Shown piece by piece: positions 1-8,102 of a stretch of DNA of 17,510 bases. Location of the stretch: assembly GCA_937124505.1 (NCBI GenBank), contig CAKZKV010000299.1, positions 1-17,510 of the forward strand. Direction: 5' to 3'. Position numbers and translations under genes: made by a program. The stretch is from an uncultured Alphaproteobacteria bacterium (GTDB lineage: Bacteria; Pseudomonadota; Alphaproteobacteria; Micavibrionales; Micavibrionaceae). Below the pieces are notes generated by a model. It did no database searches. It worked only from the letters and a program-made list of their open reading frames with translations, and had not been told where the DNA came from. Positions within the stretch are counted from its first letter, which is position 1, and every line of letters starts with the position of its first letter.

Positions 1-280
1 AATGAGCAAGACCGAAGAACCGGAAGAGATTATGGACACGCCGCTGCAAGTCCTGATCCCTGCGTTTCTGATTTCAGAGCTGCGGCGCGCGTTTGAAATT
101 GGCTTTATGCTGTTCCTGCCGTTTCTGATTATTGATATGGTCACGGCCTCCATCCTGATGTCAATGGGGATGATGATGCTGCCGCCGGTCACCATCTCCC
201 TGCCCTTTAAAATCATGTTCTTTGTGCTGGTGGATGGCTGGTACCTGATCGCCGGATCGCTGGTACAGAGTTATGGTTGA
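1..280 (+). CDS. fliP: Flagellar biosynthetic protein FliP, C-terminal fragment
   Basis: FliP is an inner-membrane subunit of the flagellar type III export gate (the FliP-FliQ-FliR core). Only the last roughly 92 residues are in the window; the gene enters from the left edge, so the ATG at 2-4 is probably an internal Met. Visible are the family block [21 protein letters not shown], a hydrophobic segment with FLIIDMV, the Met-rich [16 protein letters not shown] stretch, and the C-terminal membrane segment ending in [16 protein letters not shown]. All are characteristic of the FliP C-terminal half. The stop is TGA at 278-280. The gene converges on the minus-strand TPR gene with a 10-bp overlap, leaving no room for a terminator between them. 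Identification is by recognised family sequence. Confidence 0.95.
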   Translation, partial: MSKTEEPEEIMDTPLQVLIPAFLISELRRAFEIGFMLFLPFLIIDMVTASILMSMGMMMLPPVTISLPFKIMFFVLVDGWYLIAGSLVQSYG

Positions 281-3200
281 CCCTGCGTTCCTTGCGTTTT
301 ATATGTATCCAGAAAATCAGAGAAAATTTCCGTTTCGCCGATCATACCCATGATCGTATCGCGGTCGGCCAGAAGCGCGTCCTGACGCGGGCGGGTAATC
401 ACTTCAAACAATTCGCCTTTGGGCGTTGCCTGCATCTGCCCCAGATGACGCTCCCGGATGTTACGCAACGTAATCCTCTGATCCGAGAGGTTCAGTGTAA
501 TGGCATAATTTAACAAAAGCTGCGCATCTTCCTCGGTAAAATCTGCTTCGCTGCCAAATTCCTCGGCCATGACCAGATCGCGCAAGGCACTGGCCGCATC
601 GTTCCAGCGCCCCGCTTTCCACGCGATATCGGCGCTCAAACGGCTGATGTCCTGTGCAGGTGGCGACATATTCTCAAGCAGGGCCAAGGCGCCGCTGACA
701 TCCCCGGAATCTGCCAGGGCACGCGCTTTTAACAAATCCAGATCATGCTGTTTCAGGTTTTCATTCGTGATGTCCGCACGTTTCAAAAGAGTTTCCGCTT
801 TGGCTAACGTATTCAGCGCATTTTCAGGACGGCGATCCATAAGCTGAATAGAGGCCATACGCAACGCCGTATTCAGCGCATCCTCGCCACTTAACCGATA
901 GTCAAGCTGGTACGCCAGCAACTTGACAGCCCGTCCCAATAAATCCGCATCCACCAGGCGTTCCGCCAGACGCGCGACCAAACGATCCCCTTTTTCACCA
1001 GAGGGGGTGAGTTCCCGAAACTCTTCATAAAGCATAGCAGCATCAAGGGGCGATACGGTTTCCAGCCTGTCCGTTAAAAACAAATCCTCATATGTCTGCA
1101 TCATCATGTTGGTAATGCGGTCATTCAGGGCCTCATTATTGGAAATAACCACGGTATCCCGCAAGGTTTTAAAACCGTCCACATATTTTTCAGCTTCAAT
1201 TTCTGCCAATCCGAGTTGTTGCAGAACCTGTACTTCCAGATCATCCCCCCGCCAAACATAGCGCAGGTTTTCAAGGCGGTTGACGGCTTCCTTTTTACTC
1301 ACTGTATCATTACCGCGCCCCAGTGCGACCAGAGCCAGTTCCGCCTTGGTACGATAAAGCGGGTCTTCCTGTTTTGAGAGTTTTGTCCAGACAGACACGG
1401 CTTCTTCGATTTCCCCATTTTGACGCAGGATCTCCCCTTGCAGGTATTTCACACCATTTTCCGCACTCTCACTTAACTGTTCGTGCCGTGCTTCCAGTGA
1501 CGCCAGCAGCATTTCCCCGGTTTCCTTATCTCCGTTACGCAAGGCCACTTCTGTTAAGGTGAGAGTAAGAGGAACAGCTATTTCTAACGGATAAGCCATG
1601 AGGTAGGAGAAGTCCTGCGGCAAGCGCTCAATGGCCTGTTGCCAATCCCCCAAATGCGCCAATGTGGCCGAACGCCATAAATTAATTTCCGGAAACACAT
1701 CAAGGGCCGGGTTCATTAAATCCTGAATGGCCAGATCATACTGGGCCAGTTCATAGCTGGCCGCCCCACGTATGCCCTGAAACTGGGGACTTCTGGCAAG
1801 CTGCGGCATGACGGATCTGGCATTTTCAATCAATCCCTTGGCTTCTGCACCACGGCCATGCGATAGATTCAGCTTCGCCATGGTCATTAATTGCTGCGCC
1901 TTGCCTGAATTGCTTTTCTCCCGCATAGATGCAAGCAGCAAGCGCTGGTTTTCCTCCAGCGCCGACTTCGGCCCCATCTTCCATTCCTCAAATTTAAAAA
2001 GACGGTTCTGAAGTTCAGGCGCGTGATGTGATGTCTTGTCATGCGTCCCGTTTTTCAGAACATCGCCTTCCTTTCCAAGGGCCAACCCCTCTTCCGTATA
2101 GATAGAAACAGTCTCGGGCTCCACCTTGACCACCAGATCGGGGTTTCTGGCCACAAATACCAATCCCACCGGACTGGGCAAAGCTTCAAAATCAACAAAA
2201 TCGTATACCTGATCATTATACAATTCAGACGTATCCACCACGACCGCCTTGATCGTGTCTCCGGCAACGGGGTCCGTGAATGTCACCACGGTTTTGAAAG
2301 GCTCTGCCGGAAAGACGACTTTTCCGGAACGAAGCTTCGTCCCGCTTGTATCAACATCTTTTCTGGACGGCGTTGAGGGAGAAATACTACTTTCATGGTA
2401 AACCGTATTCAGAATAAGCCGCCAATAAAGGCTTCCTCCCTCCCCTGTCACATACACATCATCCGGTATTTTGAACTCCCAGAGAGTCGCGGTATTTTCT
2501 GCCACGTCATAACGGGTCATTGATCCAAACTGATCCGTCTCTGTCCCTTCGATATAGGGGCTGATGGGCAAATCAACGCGGTTGACCACAACCCATAAAG
2601 ACCCGAAGCGTCTGTACGCCGCAATAAAAGCCCCTTCGCTTGAAGACAGGACGAACGCATGCGGTTCTATGGAATTTGCCTCATTTACCGCATGTTTCAA
2701 AAGAGTTGAGGAGGGCGGTGGCATGACATTTTGATCGTGATGATCTTCTTCAGCAGAATGGATCATCGCCTCTTCTTCTGGAGCAGAGGACTCCTCATGC
2801 ATTTCCTCCTCATGCTGTACATCTGTATGATGCTCCTCTGCACTTTCTCCTGTTTCTTCCTTTGTAGCCTCTTCGTCCTGCGCGGCAGGTTCTATGTCAG
2901 GGGGCGTTGAAACCTCTGCTTCTTGTGCCTCCGGATCCCCGTAAACATCGAAAATAATTTTACGTCCGAACCGCATGTCCCGAATTTTGTCATGAGGCGC
3001 CAGGAAAACAAATATCTGATGATCTCCCTGAATCTGAAATTCCCTGATAAAAGCGGAATCCGCCCCTTCTATCCGGGAGGTATCAAGCTGAACAGAAGAG
3101 TCTAATTTTAATTTGATCCCGTCCGCCTGCTCTTCCATCTCGTAATCCGGCGCATATCCCGGCCATTCAAACACCAGCCGTTCATAATCTTTGTGCTTGC

Positions 3201-3288
3201 CAAAACGCACCTGCACCGCGTCCGCCGCAAAAGAGCTTACCGGAAGAATTAAGAACATCAGAAAAAACAGATATTTAACCGCGAACAT
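271..3288 (-). CDS. Secreted AMIN-like / TPR repeat protein, 1005 aa, probably flagellar-motor or envelope associated
   Basis: Residues 1-22 form a clear Sec signal peptide ending SSFAA, so the product should be periplasmic. Residues about 25-116 are beta-rich and resemble an AMIN domain ([17 protein letters not shown] near the start, IIFDVYGD at the end), a fold known to target proteins to peptidoglycan or the septum. Residues about 118-190 are a low-complexity linker very rich in Glu, Asp and His. A second beta-rich region follows, and from about residue 480 onward the protein is a long alpha-helical solenoid with TPR-like repeats (for example the segment with [14 protein letters not shown] and the one with [15 protein letters not shown]). 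The gene starts 45 nt after the MotB-like gene and is last in the operon. No good Shine-Dalgarno precedes the ATG. The role is inferred only from neighbours: peptidoglycan-linked support for the stator or another envelope machine. Whether fliP nearby reflects function is not proven. Confidence 0.85.
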   Translation of the reverse strand: MFAVKYLFFLMFLILPVSSFAADAVQVRFGKHKDYERLVFEWPGYAPDYEMEEQADGIKLKLDSSVQLDTSRIEGADSAFIREFQIQGDHQIFVFLAPHDKIRDMRFGRKIIFDVYGDPEAQEAEVSTPPDIEPAAQDEEATKEETGESAEEHHTDVQHEEEMHEESSAPEEEAMIHSAEEDHHDQNVMPPPSSTLLKHAVNEANSIEPHAFVLSSSEGAFIAAYRRFGSLWVVVNRVDLPISPYIEGTETDQFGSMTRYDVAENTATLWEFKIPDDVYVTGEGGSLYWRLILNTVYHESSISPSTPSRKDVDTSGTKLRSGKVVFPAEPFKTVVTFTDPVAGDTIKAVVVDTSELYNDQVYDFVDFEALPSPVGLVFVARNPDLVVKVEPETVSIYTEEGLALGKEGDVLKNGTHDKTSHHAPELQNRLFKFEEWKMGPKSALEENQRLLLASMREKSNSGKAQQLMTMAKLNLSHGRGAEAKGLIENARSVMPQLARSPQFQGIRGAASYELAQYDLAIQDLMNPALDVFPEINLWRSATLAHLGDWQQAIERLPQDFSYLMAYPLEIAVPLTLTLTEVALRNGDKETGEMLLASLEARHEQLSESAENGVKYLQGEILRQNGEIEEAVSVWTKLSKQEDPLYRTKAELALVALGRGNDTVSKKEAVNRLENLRYVWRGDDLEVQVLQQLGLAEIEAEKYVDGFKTLRDTVVISNNEALNDRITNMMMQTYEDLFLTDRLETVSPLDAAMLYEEFRELTPSGEKGDRLVARLAERLVDADLLGRAVKLLAYQLDYRLSGEDALNTALRMASIQLMDRRPENALNTLAKAETLLKRADITNENLKQHDLDLLKARALADSGDVSGALALLENMSPPAQDISRLSADIAWKAGRWNDAASALRDLVMAEEFGSEADFTEEDAQLLLNYAITLNLSDQRITLRNIRERHLGQMQATPKGELFEVITRPRQDALLADRDTIMGMIGETEIFSDFLDTYKTQGTQGQP

Positions 3289-3333
3289 GGTTTAAACAGT
3301 ATATCCTATGAACTTACGCCACAACAAGGCGCT

Positions 3334-4158
3334 CTATTGAAGTTTCAACCTTTTTTCAAGTGTGCGCCGTCCATCATCCGGCATCACATGTATATCAACA
3401 CGGCGGGCAAATTTTTCTCTGGTTTCCTCCGATACCCCCTCTCCCATATCCTGAAAATGAACACTGCTTTCGCCCTTAATCATAATTGGCTGCGTGTAAC
3501 CACTGCGTTTCAGAATCGCCGCAACAGTTGCGGCCCTTTCAAGGGACAGTTCCCAGTTGGAAGGAAATTCGGAAGCCGGATTTGTAATCGGAGAGGGATC
3601 ACTATGGCCGACAATCTCTATCCTGTTGCGAATACGGGACAACCCCGCCCCCAGTTTATATAACTGCCGTGCAGCCGCTTCCTTCATCTGCACCGATCCC
3701 GGATCAAACAAACTGTCATCAGGCAAAGAAATCAGCAAGCGGTCTTCAAGTTTGTAAAAATTTAGTTCCTCGTCCATGCCGACTTCGGCCAATTGCTTAT
3801 CAAGCAAGGCTTGCAGATATTCCAGAGGCAATGCCCGATTAAAATTGACCCGTTCAAGGTCGATCACATCTCTGGGACCGGCCTCCAGACGCGGTCCGTA
3901 ATACACATGAAACTCTTTCTTCAGGGCCGCCATGATTTCACTCCATGACTTTTCCTCCGGCTGGCTCATGGCATAAAGAAGGACAAAAAATGTCAGCATC
4001 AGCGCCATGATATCGGTAAACGATATCAGCCATGGCGGAACCCCGGCCCCGACATCTCCACGACGGCGGTTACGTCCAAGGCGCGGTCTTCTGCGACGCA
4101 GTTTTTCCGCACCGTCGTCTTCGGCTTTTTCTATCTTCTCTTTTCCCGTTTTATTCAT
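3334..4158 (-). CDS. MotB-like flagellar motor stator protein (TM plus OmpA-like domain)
   Basis: A 274-residue protein. A basic cytoplasmic N-terminus (Arg-rich, residues 20-34) precedes a single membrane segment at about 43-65 carrying the MotB signature WLISFTDIMALMLTFFVL. Asp49 sits where the essential proton-binding Asp of MotB lies. The periplasmic part ends in an OmpA-like peptidoglycan-binding domain: EIVGHSD (181-187), NWELSLERAATV (201-212, with Arg208) and RRVDIHV (252-258). In the family, MotB pairs with MotA to form the ion-driven stator anchored to peptidoglycan; no motA is in the window. The start codon overlaps the stop of the preceding MotB-like gene by 8 bp, so the two are probably translationally coupled. 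A MotB-family ID is strong. Whether it is the main motB or a second-copy paralogue cannot be told from this window. Confidence 0.9.
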   Translation of the reverse strand: MNKTGKEKIEKAEDDGAEKLRRRRPRLGRNRRRGDVGAGVPPWLISFTDIMALMLTFFVLLYAMSQPEEKSWSEIMAALKKEFHVYYGPRLEAGPRDVIDLERVNFNRALPLEYLQALLDKQLAEVGMDEELNFYKLEDRLLISLPDDSLFDPGSVQMKEAAARQLYKLGAGLSRIRNRIEIVGHSDPSPITNPASEFPSNWELSLERAATVAAILKRSGYTQPIMIKGESSVHFQDMGEGVSEETREKFARRVDIHVMPDDGRRTLEKRLKLQ

Positions 4159-4888
4159 TCACAAGACTTTCTGTCTGCCTGTCTTTCAGAATATCAATTT
4201 TTTCATAGGGGCTAAAAACCAGATCCAGCATCCCCTCTTCGCCTTGCCGAAGCCCTATGCTCATCAATTGCTCCGGGATACCTGCCTCCGACAAGCGACG
4301 GGACAATTTCCCAACCTTGTCGCGCATATTTTTGAAACGTTCCGGCTGCTGCAATTTCATCTCGACCGGATCTTCGGGCGTTTTCAACAAAATCTCCATG
4401 TGATACGGCTGCTCTTCCTGCGCGGTCTGAATAAGCGTTACCAGCGTGGGCAGGAAAGGAATATCCTGCGGATTAACGGTGTCTACAGATTGCGCCATGG
4501 CAATGATAGCGGTGCTGAAATCTGCATAAGGAACCTCCACCAGCATAATACCTCTTTCCGTATTTTCCTTAACGTTAATTTGCTGAAGTCGGCCACGGAA
4601 TAAATCACGAACACGGTCCAGAGTGCTTGCATCTCCCTCACCTTTAAAATCCTGAGCGGAATCAGAGGGACGAATAGAGGGACGACGCTGTGCTATTTTA
4701 GAATCTGCCGTTGAAAACGTGTTTTCGAGACTCCCCATAATCGGCTCTGATTTATTTTCATCAAACGTGGAAATTGCATTCAGCACGATAAAAAAAGCGA
4801 GCAGCATAATGAACAGCGATAAAGACAATAGCTGAACTGATTTTCCTGATCCTGAATCTTCAATACGACGGCGACGGTTACGTCTCAT
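4151..4888 (-). CDS. Degenerate MotB-like protein lacking the proton-binding Asp
   Basis: A 245-residue protein with the same overall plan as the MotB-like product immediately downstream: a short Arg-rich N-terminus (MRRNRRRRIED), one membrane segment (about 18-40, LLSLSLFIMLLAFFIVLNAIS) and a periplasmic region. Aligned on the shared FF...L.A.S pattern, the catalytic Asp of MotB (Asp49 in the neighbour) falls on Ser24, and no acidic residue lies in the membrane segment. The C-terminal part (about 160-230) keeps a strand-helix-strand look (MEILLK, RFKNMRDKVGKLSRRL, LDLVFSPY) reminiscent of an OmpA-like domain, but the GH(S/T)D and NW.LS..RA peptidoglycan-binding motifs are gone. The reading frame is intact across 245 codons, so this is not a pseudogene. 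It overlaps the next gene by 8 bp. It is inferred to be a non-conducting partner or scaffold of the MotB-like protein; an unrelated single-pass protein remains possible. Confidence 0.75.
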   Translation of the reverse strand: MRRNRRRRIEDSGSGKSVQLLSLSLFIMLLAFFIVLNAISTFDENKSEPIMGSLENTFSTADSKIAQRRPSIRPSDSAQDFKGEGDASTLDRVRDLFRGRLQQINVKENTERGIMLVEVPYADFSTAIIAMAQSVDTVNPQDIPFLPTLVTLIQTAQEEQPYHMEILLKTPEDPVEMKLQQPERFKNMRDKVGKLSRRLSEAGIPEQLMSIGLRQGEEGMLDLVFSPYEKIDILKDRQTESLVNE

Positions 4889-4938
4889 ATACCCATAGTA
4901 TGCTATTTAGCGCATTTATGAAACAGAACATCAAAACT

Positions 4939-5664
4939 CTACGGATAATCGCAACTGTCATAGGTGACTTTCATAAAAGACTTGGCCCCTGCCGAGAGAG
5001 AGAAACGGTATTCGCGGTCATTGATGACCATGGATGTTGTCATTGGCAAGACACCCGTTTTGGTTTCCACTTCCCCGCCGAATTTTTTAAAGCTGACAGT
5101 GATCGGCTGTCCCTGATCGAACCATGCTTCCGGCTGGCCACCGGAATTTCGGGCAGATTCGCCCTTGGCCGTAATCACCACGATCCCATCATCCAGACTA
5201 ATCACACTGTCAGGCCCTTTATAGGTAGGGGTTGCGACAATAAAGCGTTTTGTGTCCGGGTCAGTACAATTGCGCGGCGGGCGGGCGGAACGGATCACGA
5301 AAGACAAACGCTCCGGACTGGCTCCTTCCTCCAGACGGACTTTCAGCAAATCCAGTAATTCCCGCAAAGGCCCTTTTGAGGGAACCAATGCTTCCATCTC
5401 TTTTTGCAGAGACTCATAGCGCATGTCTGCTTCCTGCTTCACTGTGAGCGCCCCGGTCAATTCAGTACGAAGGGATTCATTATCCAGTTCCAGATCCGTA
5501 ATCTGGCGTTTCTGGGATTTAATTTGCGCGGAATACCCCTGTCCGCCAAACCAGTACCCCACCATCACGGCAAAGAACAATGTCAGCATCAAAAATATGA
5601 ATGAATAAAAGCGTTGCTTAGAACGTTGTCTGTAGCGCGAATAAGGGTTGTAACGATCAATCAT
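4939..5664 (-). CDS. Single-pass membrane protein with periplasmic coiled coil, function unknown
   Basis: A 241-residue protein of no family I recognise. The N-terminus is basic and Tyr/Arg-rich (residues 1-19), followed by one membrane segment at about 19-39 (FYSFIFLMLTLFFAVMVGYWFG). Residues about 46-95 have heptad-like charge patterning consistent with a coiled coil (the KSQKRQITDLELDNESLRTEL region). The C-terminal half is beta-rich and contains the only two cysteines, Cys133 (RNCTDPD) and Cys238 (DSCDYP), which could pair in the periplasm. The start is 3 nt after the stop of the permease gene (TAA ACC ATG), so translation is likely coupled, with only a weak GGA upstream. A 50-nt gap separates it from the Asp-less MotB-like gene. 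The topology suits an inner-membrane protein reaching into the periplasm and possibly assisting the MotB-like proteins; this is inference from position. Confidence 0.8.
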   Translation of the reverse strand: MIDRYNPYSRYRQRSKQRFYSFIFLMLTLFFAVMVGYWFGGQGYSAQIKSQKRQITDLELDNESLRTELTGALTVKQEADMRYESLQKEMEALVPSKGPLRELLDLLKVRLEEGASPERLSFVIRSARPPRNCTDPDTKRFIVATPTYKGPDSVISLDDGIVVITAKGESARNSGGQPEAWFDQGQPITVSFKKFGGEVETKTGVLPMTTSMVINDREYRFSLSAGAKSFMKVTYDSCDYP

Positions 5665-5667
5665 GGT

Positions 5668-7548
5668 TTAAATTCCGAAATAAAACTTGGCGATAAAAAT
5701 ATACGTAACCCAAAGGATAATCACAAGAGGGACACCCGATACCAGAAAATCCCTGAATTTGTAATGCCCCGGCCCCATGACCAGCAAGTTGGTCTGATAT
5801 CCAATCGGAGAGGCAAAAGAACAGTTTGCTGCGAAGACAACCGTCAGGGCAAAAATAAACGGATCGACGCCCAGATTCACCGCCATGTTCAGGGCAATGG
5901 GCGTAAAGAGAATCGCACAGGCATTGTTACTGAGCACATTCGTCGTAATGGCCACCAGAATAAAGAGGAGCGCCAATTGCGCCAGATTTCCACCGGGAAT
6001 CGGCAAGTCTAACAAGCTGTTGGCAATAAACTGCGCCCCGTCCGAGGCCTGCAGGGCCGTGCCAATTGCGAGCATGGAACCCACAAGAAGAAAAATCTTT
6101 CGGTCGATGGCACGCGTTGCCTGCCGGATGTTCAGGCAGTTCGTCCCGATCATGAGAACAGCCCCCGTCACAGCTGCAACGGGAATAGAGATAAAGCCCA
6201 GGGCCGCCATACCAATGACACCCAGAAAGATCACAGCCGCCAGAGGCGCTTTCTTTGGTACCGGCAATTCCTTTTTGGAACCTGACAAAACAACCACGTC
6301 CGGGTTCTTACGCATTAATTCAATAGAAGCCGGGCTACCGGCAATCAATAAGGTATCGCCCGGTTCCAGACGAATGCGCCCCAGCCGCCGCCGCACCACG
6401 CGCGCCCGGCGCTGGATCCCCAGAACAATCGCACCAAACTGCCTGTGAAACCCGACCTGCTCCAGCGTCATGTCAATCATACGGGACGCAGGCGGAATCA
6501 TGACTTCCGCAACCAGTCTGGTTTTTTGCTTGTCGATTTTGTCTTCGCTTTGCGTTTCGTTGTCTGCCAATCTCTGATTGACGCGTTCAATGACTTCGGC
6601 ATCATCTTCAGACAGCAAAAACCCCGGATATTGCGACAACACAACCGAGAGCTGCTCCCGACTGGTTGAGACAATCATGACGTCATTTTTTTCAATCTTG
6701 TATCCCTCAAACGGCGGCAGGATCAAATGTCCCCCGCGCTGGATCAGTTTGATTTTCATTTCCGGCAGCTTCGCAAACTTCCCGTTAATGCATTCTTCCC
6801 CGATCAGGGGACTGTCAGGATTGATATCAATTTCAGCCACAAACTCTTTTGTATTCCCAACCAGTTCCTGCGTCATCGAACTGCGGTCTTTGAGAAGATA
6901 GGGCGCAATAAAGACAACATACAGAAACCCGACCGAGGCCATCATCATACCCGGAACGGTAAATTCAAAGAACTCCAGCGGCTCATACCCCAGCTCCGTC
7001 ATGGAACTGGACACCAGCAGGTTGGTCGAAGATCCGATCAGGGTGGTCATCCCCCCCAGAATTGCCGCAAAGCTGAGTGGAATCATTACCCGGCTTTCCG
7101 AAACACCAGACGTGATCGCCAACGCCTGAATAACGGGAATGGCAATAATCACAAGTGGCGTGTTATTTAAAAAAGCACTGACGACCATGACAAAAATCAA
7201 AATCCCGATAATTGACAGCCATGCGAACAGCTTGTTTGAGGTCACAAACAACTGGGACAGTGGGCGCAGGGCATCCGTCTGGATAATCCCCTGCCCCATA
7301 ACCAGCAAGGCCAACACCGCAATCAAGGAGGGGTTGGAGAACCCGGCCAGAAGGCTGGCCGCATCCAGCTGATTTTTTCCAGTGGCATCGGCAATCGGGA
7401 ACATCTGACCGAAGACAAGCAGAATGGTCAGCAATCCAATACTGGTGACTTCCAGAGGTATTTTCTCCCGCGCAAACAGCACAACGGCCACGGCGGTCAA
7501 AAACAGCACGAAACACATATGGTAGAAAGTGTCTTCGATTAAAAACAT
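5668..7548 (-). CDS. SLC13/DASS-type anion permease with two TrkA-C (RCK_C) domains
   Basis: A 626-residue inner-membrane transporter. Residues 1-220 carry the first set of membrane helices, with the family motifs SAFLNNTPLV (124-133) and GGMTTLIGSSTNLLV (165-179). Two cytosolic regulatory domains follow, at about 228-310 and 343-420, each ending in the RCK_C-like pattern of a turn plus hydrophobic strand (NDVMIVSTS; GDTLLIAGSP). The second membrane half (about 436-626) repeats the motifs as NVLSNNACAILFTPIAL and ASPIGYQTNLLVMG. This is the standard layout of the TrkA-C-containing SLC13 permeases, which move sulfate, dicarboxylates or similar anions with Na+ or H+; the substrate cannot be read from sequence. 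It is first in a tight same-strand run with the MotB-like genes. A TATAAT lies 6 nt before the ATG, while the nearest GGAG is 21 nt away. Confidence 0.9.
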   Translation of the reverse strand: MFLIEDTFYHMCFVLFLTAVAVVLFAREKIPLEVTSIGLLTILLVFGQMFPIADATGKNQLDAASLLAGFSNPSLIAVLALLVMGQGIIQTDALRPLSQLFVTSNKLFAWLSIIGILIFVMVVSAFLNNTPLVIIAIPVIQALAITSGVSESRVMIPLSFAAILGGMTTLIGSSTNLLVSSSMTELGYEPLEFFEFTVPGMMMASVGFLYVVFIAPYLLKDRSSMTQELVGNTKEFVAEIDINPDSPLIGEECINGKFAKLPEMKIKLIQRGGHLILPPFEGYKIEKNDVMIVSTSREQLSVVLSQYPGFLLSEDDAEVIERVNQRLADNETQSEDKIDKQKTRLVAEVMIPPASRMIDMTLEQVGFHRQFGAIVLGIQRRARVVRRRLGRIRLEPGDTLLIAGSPASIELMRKNPDVVVLSGSKKELPVPKKAPLAAVIFLGVIGMAALGFISIPVAAVTGAVLMIGTNCLNIRQATRAIDRKIFLLVGSMLAIGTALQASDGAQFIANSLLDLPIPGGNLAQLALLFILVAITTNVLSNNACAILFTPIALNMAVNLGVDPFIFALTVVFAANCSFASPIGYQTNLLVMGPGHYKFRDFLVSGVPLVIILWVTYIFIAKFYFGI

Positions 7549-7627
7549 CAGGAGATTATAACCACTTGTCTCCTTCTCTCATAGAGGCGAATAGAATTAA
7601 TTATAATCGTCGGATTACGGGAAAGCC

Positions 7628-8032
7628 TTAATCATGTGTCAGCTCGTTATACAATCTTCTCGCGCTTTCAGCGCTGGCCGCGGAATCTAATTCTTCATCC
7701 TGCCAGACAAAAGCACCTTTTCTTTCTAAAAGATTTGCGGCTTCTGTTAAAACATCTACAGATAGATCATTCTGCTCAAAATGCCCTCTTATTGTTGCCA
7801 CAGGAACCCATTCTCTTGCCAAATCATCTGCCTTTTTACCTAAAGGGATATGCTCTTCCACAACAACTCGCCATAACTCTTTCAGTCTGGCATTCATGGA
7901 ACCAAGTTCTGGCAAAAGATCGCTATCACGACGATGCGCAAGTTCATCCAAAAATGCACGACATACATCATCATAAGGCCCGGCTATTCCCTCCGCCACA
8001 GTGGACAGTTTTATTTGTTTGTCTTCAGACAT
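7628..8032 (-). CDS. Hypothetical protein, 134 aa, predicted helical and soluble
   Basis: I do not recognise this protein. It is acidic overall, has a single Cys, no signal peptide or membrane segment, and looks mostly alpha-helical (for example DDVCRAFLDELAHRRDSDLL and VDVLTEAANLLERKGAF). The minus-strand reading is preferred over the overlapping plus-strand frame because a good ribosome-binding site, GAGG, lies 7 nt before its ATG, and its composition is protein-like. It lies 70 nt downstream of lptD on the same strand and 79 nt before the permease gene, so it could be co-transcribed with lptD. I see no strong hairpin terminator in either gap. Function unknown. Confidence 0.7.
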   Translation of the reverse strand: MSEDKQIKLSTVAEGIAGPYDDVCRAFLDELAHRRDSDLLPELGSMNARLKELWRVVVEEHIPLGKKADDLAREWVPVATIRGHFEQNDLSVDVLTEAANLLERKGAFVWQDEELDSAASAESARRLYNELTHD

Positions 8033-8102
8033 CTTTCACCCTCATTTTTATTAATAACGCAGTTCCACGTTCTTAAATTGTTTTCATAAGGATCGCAATT
8101 TT

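Noticed and set aside
4007..4603. 198-codon plus-strand open frame opposite the two MotB-like genes
   Set aside because: It lies antisense to two genes with clear family motifs and coupled starts, has no ribosome-binding site and no protein-like pattern.
3334..4888. MotB-like pair as ExbD/TolR proteins
   Set aside because: The WLISFTDIMALMLTFFVL signature and OmpA-like GHSD/NW.LS..RA domain of the downstream protein fit MotB rather than ExbD/TolR, which lack the OmpA-like domain.
5885..6448. 187-codon plus-strand frame inside the permease gene
   Set aside because: It is antisense to a well-recognised transporter and has no independent coding signal.
7636..8076. 146-codon plus-strand frame opposite the 134-aa gene
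   Set aside because: The minus-strand frame has a good GAGG ribosome-binding site and normal composition. The plus frame is His/Leu/Pro-rich in the way antisense frames often are.
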